This document shows, one piece after another, positions 62,560 through 64,000 of a stretch of DNA of 64,000 bases. The stretch lies in the NCBI GenBank assembly GCA_033558025.1, contig JAUCEF010000005.1, positions 5,642,001-5,706,000 of the forward strand. The letters are read 5' to 3'. Numbering within the stretch: position 1 is the stretch's first letter; every line of letters begins with the position of its first letter. The position numbers and the translations under genes were made by a program. The notes under the pieces are model-generated. The model made no database searches and was not told where the DNA came from. It saw nothing but the letters and a program-made list of their open reading frames with translations. The stretch comes from Phytophthora sp. 'mugwort' (lineage: Eukaryota; Oomycota; Peronosporomycetes; Peronosporales; Peronosporaceae).

Positions 62560-64000
62560 GGCTTACTTAGTTGCTCTGCTCTCCAAAAGCTATCGTCTGC
62601 TACATCTAGCCCGCATAGCAGCATCGATTGTTTTCGCCCAGTTGCGCCCCTTGCTGTCGACTTCCAGGTTAACGCATCGAACGCATTCAGCTGCAGTATC
62701 TAGGTAAATGCTTGTCCGGGGTAGCCAACGACGCCGACTTGACCCACTCACCTCGTCTAGTCGCAGCCATATTGCGAGCCTGGCACGGGCAGCGCCAGTG
62801 TGCTTTAATTCGTTGAATAGGAAACCGAGTGACTGGTTCTACTTTATCCGTTGCATTGGCCGGGAAAAAGCTGATCGTTGTTCTGAGCAATTTTGCTGCC
62901 GCATGCACCTCACCGCTGGAGGGTCGCTACAATTGTTCACCCAAAGAGCACGACCACAAGCAAAAGGTCCACCAGGGCACCAAGTTCTAACGTCATGCAG
63001 TCATTGCAGCATGACGTTGTTGATGATAAATGCAGAATACGACGATCGATAGCAAACGCGATCAACGGCATCGGACAAGCCTTGAATCGGATAGCTGGAG
63101 TTTTTATTCATGGATATCAGCATTGGGCACAATACTTTCGCATCGCGCCCACCCTTCAGCGGCATGCACATTGTGATGCCATCCCTGCCTAAAAGACAAA
63201 AATCACATTACATGAAAAAAATAGCCAATCCACAGACATATTTACAAATAACAACCAATTAAATGTACCAAACTTACTCGACACAGTTTGGCGATACTTC
63301 ACCTTCTCAGCTCCTTGAAACTCGAGTGTTTTGCCATTGTCCAGGTCAAATCATGAAGCGGCTCTCATCGATATTATCGGTTCGGTTGAGGATCAATGGT
63401 CTTGTCATCAAAACTGACGTTTCAGCTTCCCCAGGCGGACGGCTACCGCTGTGTCGATGAGCTGCTGTTTGGCCTCGCCGACTTGTTCCCTTTTAGGCGA
63501 CAGGGACAATACTGTTCGGCTCTAGAAACGTCTGCACGCGACACTCGGTCATCTTAGATGATAAAGGAGGACCGCGGACTGTGAAAATCTTATTGTAGTT
63601 ACTGTAAGCGTTGTCCTCGACAATGACACATGCAATGTCCATCCCCCACCGAACCGAAAACTAGACCCCAGCTTTGCGAGCCGCCCAAATTCGGTCAAAA
63701 GCTGCGGATACAGCCACCCCAGTGAGCCTCGAGTTTCATACCACGTCCGGCCAGGGCCTTGACAACGAAGTGCTGCCGAGAGTCGGGAGCAGACCTGCCG
63801 TTCTTAAGTTGTTTTTTGTTGCCGGCACTTTTCCACCAATCCCGGGCCTTATGTTCACCCGAAGACTGCTGGAACGAAACAGATCAGCGAACTGGTCGAG
63901 GGCTCTGCCGATGCGACCGTCTTCGCCGTCGAGCTCTGCATCTATCCACTCGATGTATTGGACGCGACTCGGCAGCAAGATGACGCGCGGCAGTGTTCAC
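62560..64000 (-). pseudogene. Third pogo/Tc5-like DDE transposase pseudogene (runs off right edge)
   Basis: On the - strand from the edge: IEWIDAELDGEDGRIGRALD and FRSSSLRVNIRPGIGGKVPA (63,950-63,830), VVKALAGRGMKLEAHWGG after a frame change (about 63,770-63,710), KIFTVRGPPLSSKMTECRVQ (about 63,590-63,530), then GITMCMPLKGGRDAKVLCPM and NKNSSYPIQGLSDAVDRVCY (63,180-63,060). Next come SYSAFIINNVMLQ, a stop, LHDVRTWCPGGPFACGRALW and VNNCSDPP (63,040-62,925), where a DDE Asp (WVDN) is Asn. A C-terminal part with LGFLFNELKHTGAARARLAI and later ECVRCVNLEVDSKGRNWAKT ends near 62,600. Stops and frame changes make it inactive. Its lineage differs from the other two pogo-like relics. Confidence 0.7.

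Noticed and set aside
1..64000. RXLR or Crinkler effector genes
   Set aside because: No frame combines a signal peptide with RXLR/EER or LFLAK-type motifs; the two signal-peptide proteins are enzymes.
1..64000. CRISPR arrays, bacterial operons or phage genes
   Set aside because: Repeat spacing, gene content and introns are eukaryotic; no array of regular short repeats is present.

Overview
The window looks like nuclear DNA of an oomycete, most likely Phytophthora or a close relative. The genes are eukaryotic, compact and mostly intron-poor, with short introns (about 60-100 bp, GT-AG, with one clear CTAAC branch site). They sit in islands separated by decayed transposons of the superfamilies that fill oomycete genomes: Ty3/Gypsy, Ty1/Copia, MULE, piggyBac-like, pogo/Tc5-like DDE and hAT. 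Species cannot be fixed from sequence alone.

Layout. (1) 1-4,982, gene island: a calpain-fold protein with no catalytic Cys or His and a C-terminal WW domain (5' end outside the window), a LUC7-type U1 snRNP protein, and a Gln-rich zinc-finger-like protein. (2) 5,000-16,800, repeats: a pogo-like transposase relic, a strongly GATC-enriched Gypsy element with pol on the + strand and a coiled-coil ORF on the - strand downstream of it, and the 3' end of a hAT transposase. (3) 17,885-25,113, gene island made of two same-strand tandem paralogue pairs: two histidine phosphatases (one with a signal peptide) and two alkaline phosphatases (the first a frameshifted pseudogene, the second intact and secreted). 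A foldback MITE lies between the pairs. (4) 25,100-49,290, a gene-poor transposon graveyard: Copia (-), Gypsy (+), a Gypsy gag fragment (-), MULE (+), piggyBac-like (+), MULE (-). A small bZIP-like ORF and a dispersed repeat in two copies also lie here. (5) 49,294-58,747, dense gene island: COPI-associated/TVP15-like membrane protein (-), an uncharacterised eight-exon gene (-), a REEP/HVA22 ER-shaping protein (+, seven exons), proteasomal ATPase RPT3 (-), a tetraspanin with a separate last exon (-), and a large Trp-repeat coiled-coil protein (+). (6) 58,750-64,000: two more decayed pogo/Tc5-like DDE transposases, the last running off the right edge.

The conserved genes are housekeeping (splicing, proteasome, ER/Golgi membrane, phosphatases). 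The interleaved transposon blocks match the two-speed genome architecture described for Phytophthora. The least conventional signals are the catalytically dead calpain+WW protein, the GATC-saturated Gypsy element with an antisense coiled-coil ORF, a foldback beside a pogo gene, a probable captured host exon inside the Copia relic, a head-to-head gene pair with start codons 28 bp apart, and a zipper protein lacking the bZIP Asn. All exon joins, domain names and frameshift assignments were made by eye. No database search was run.
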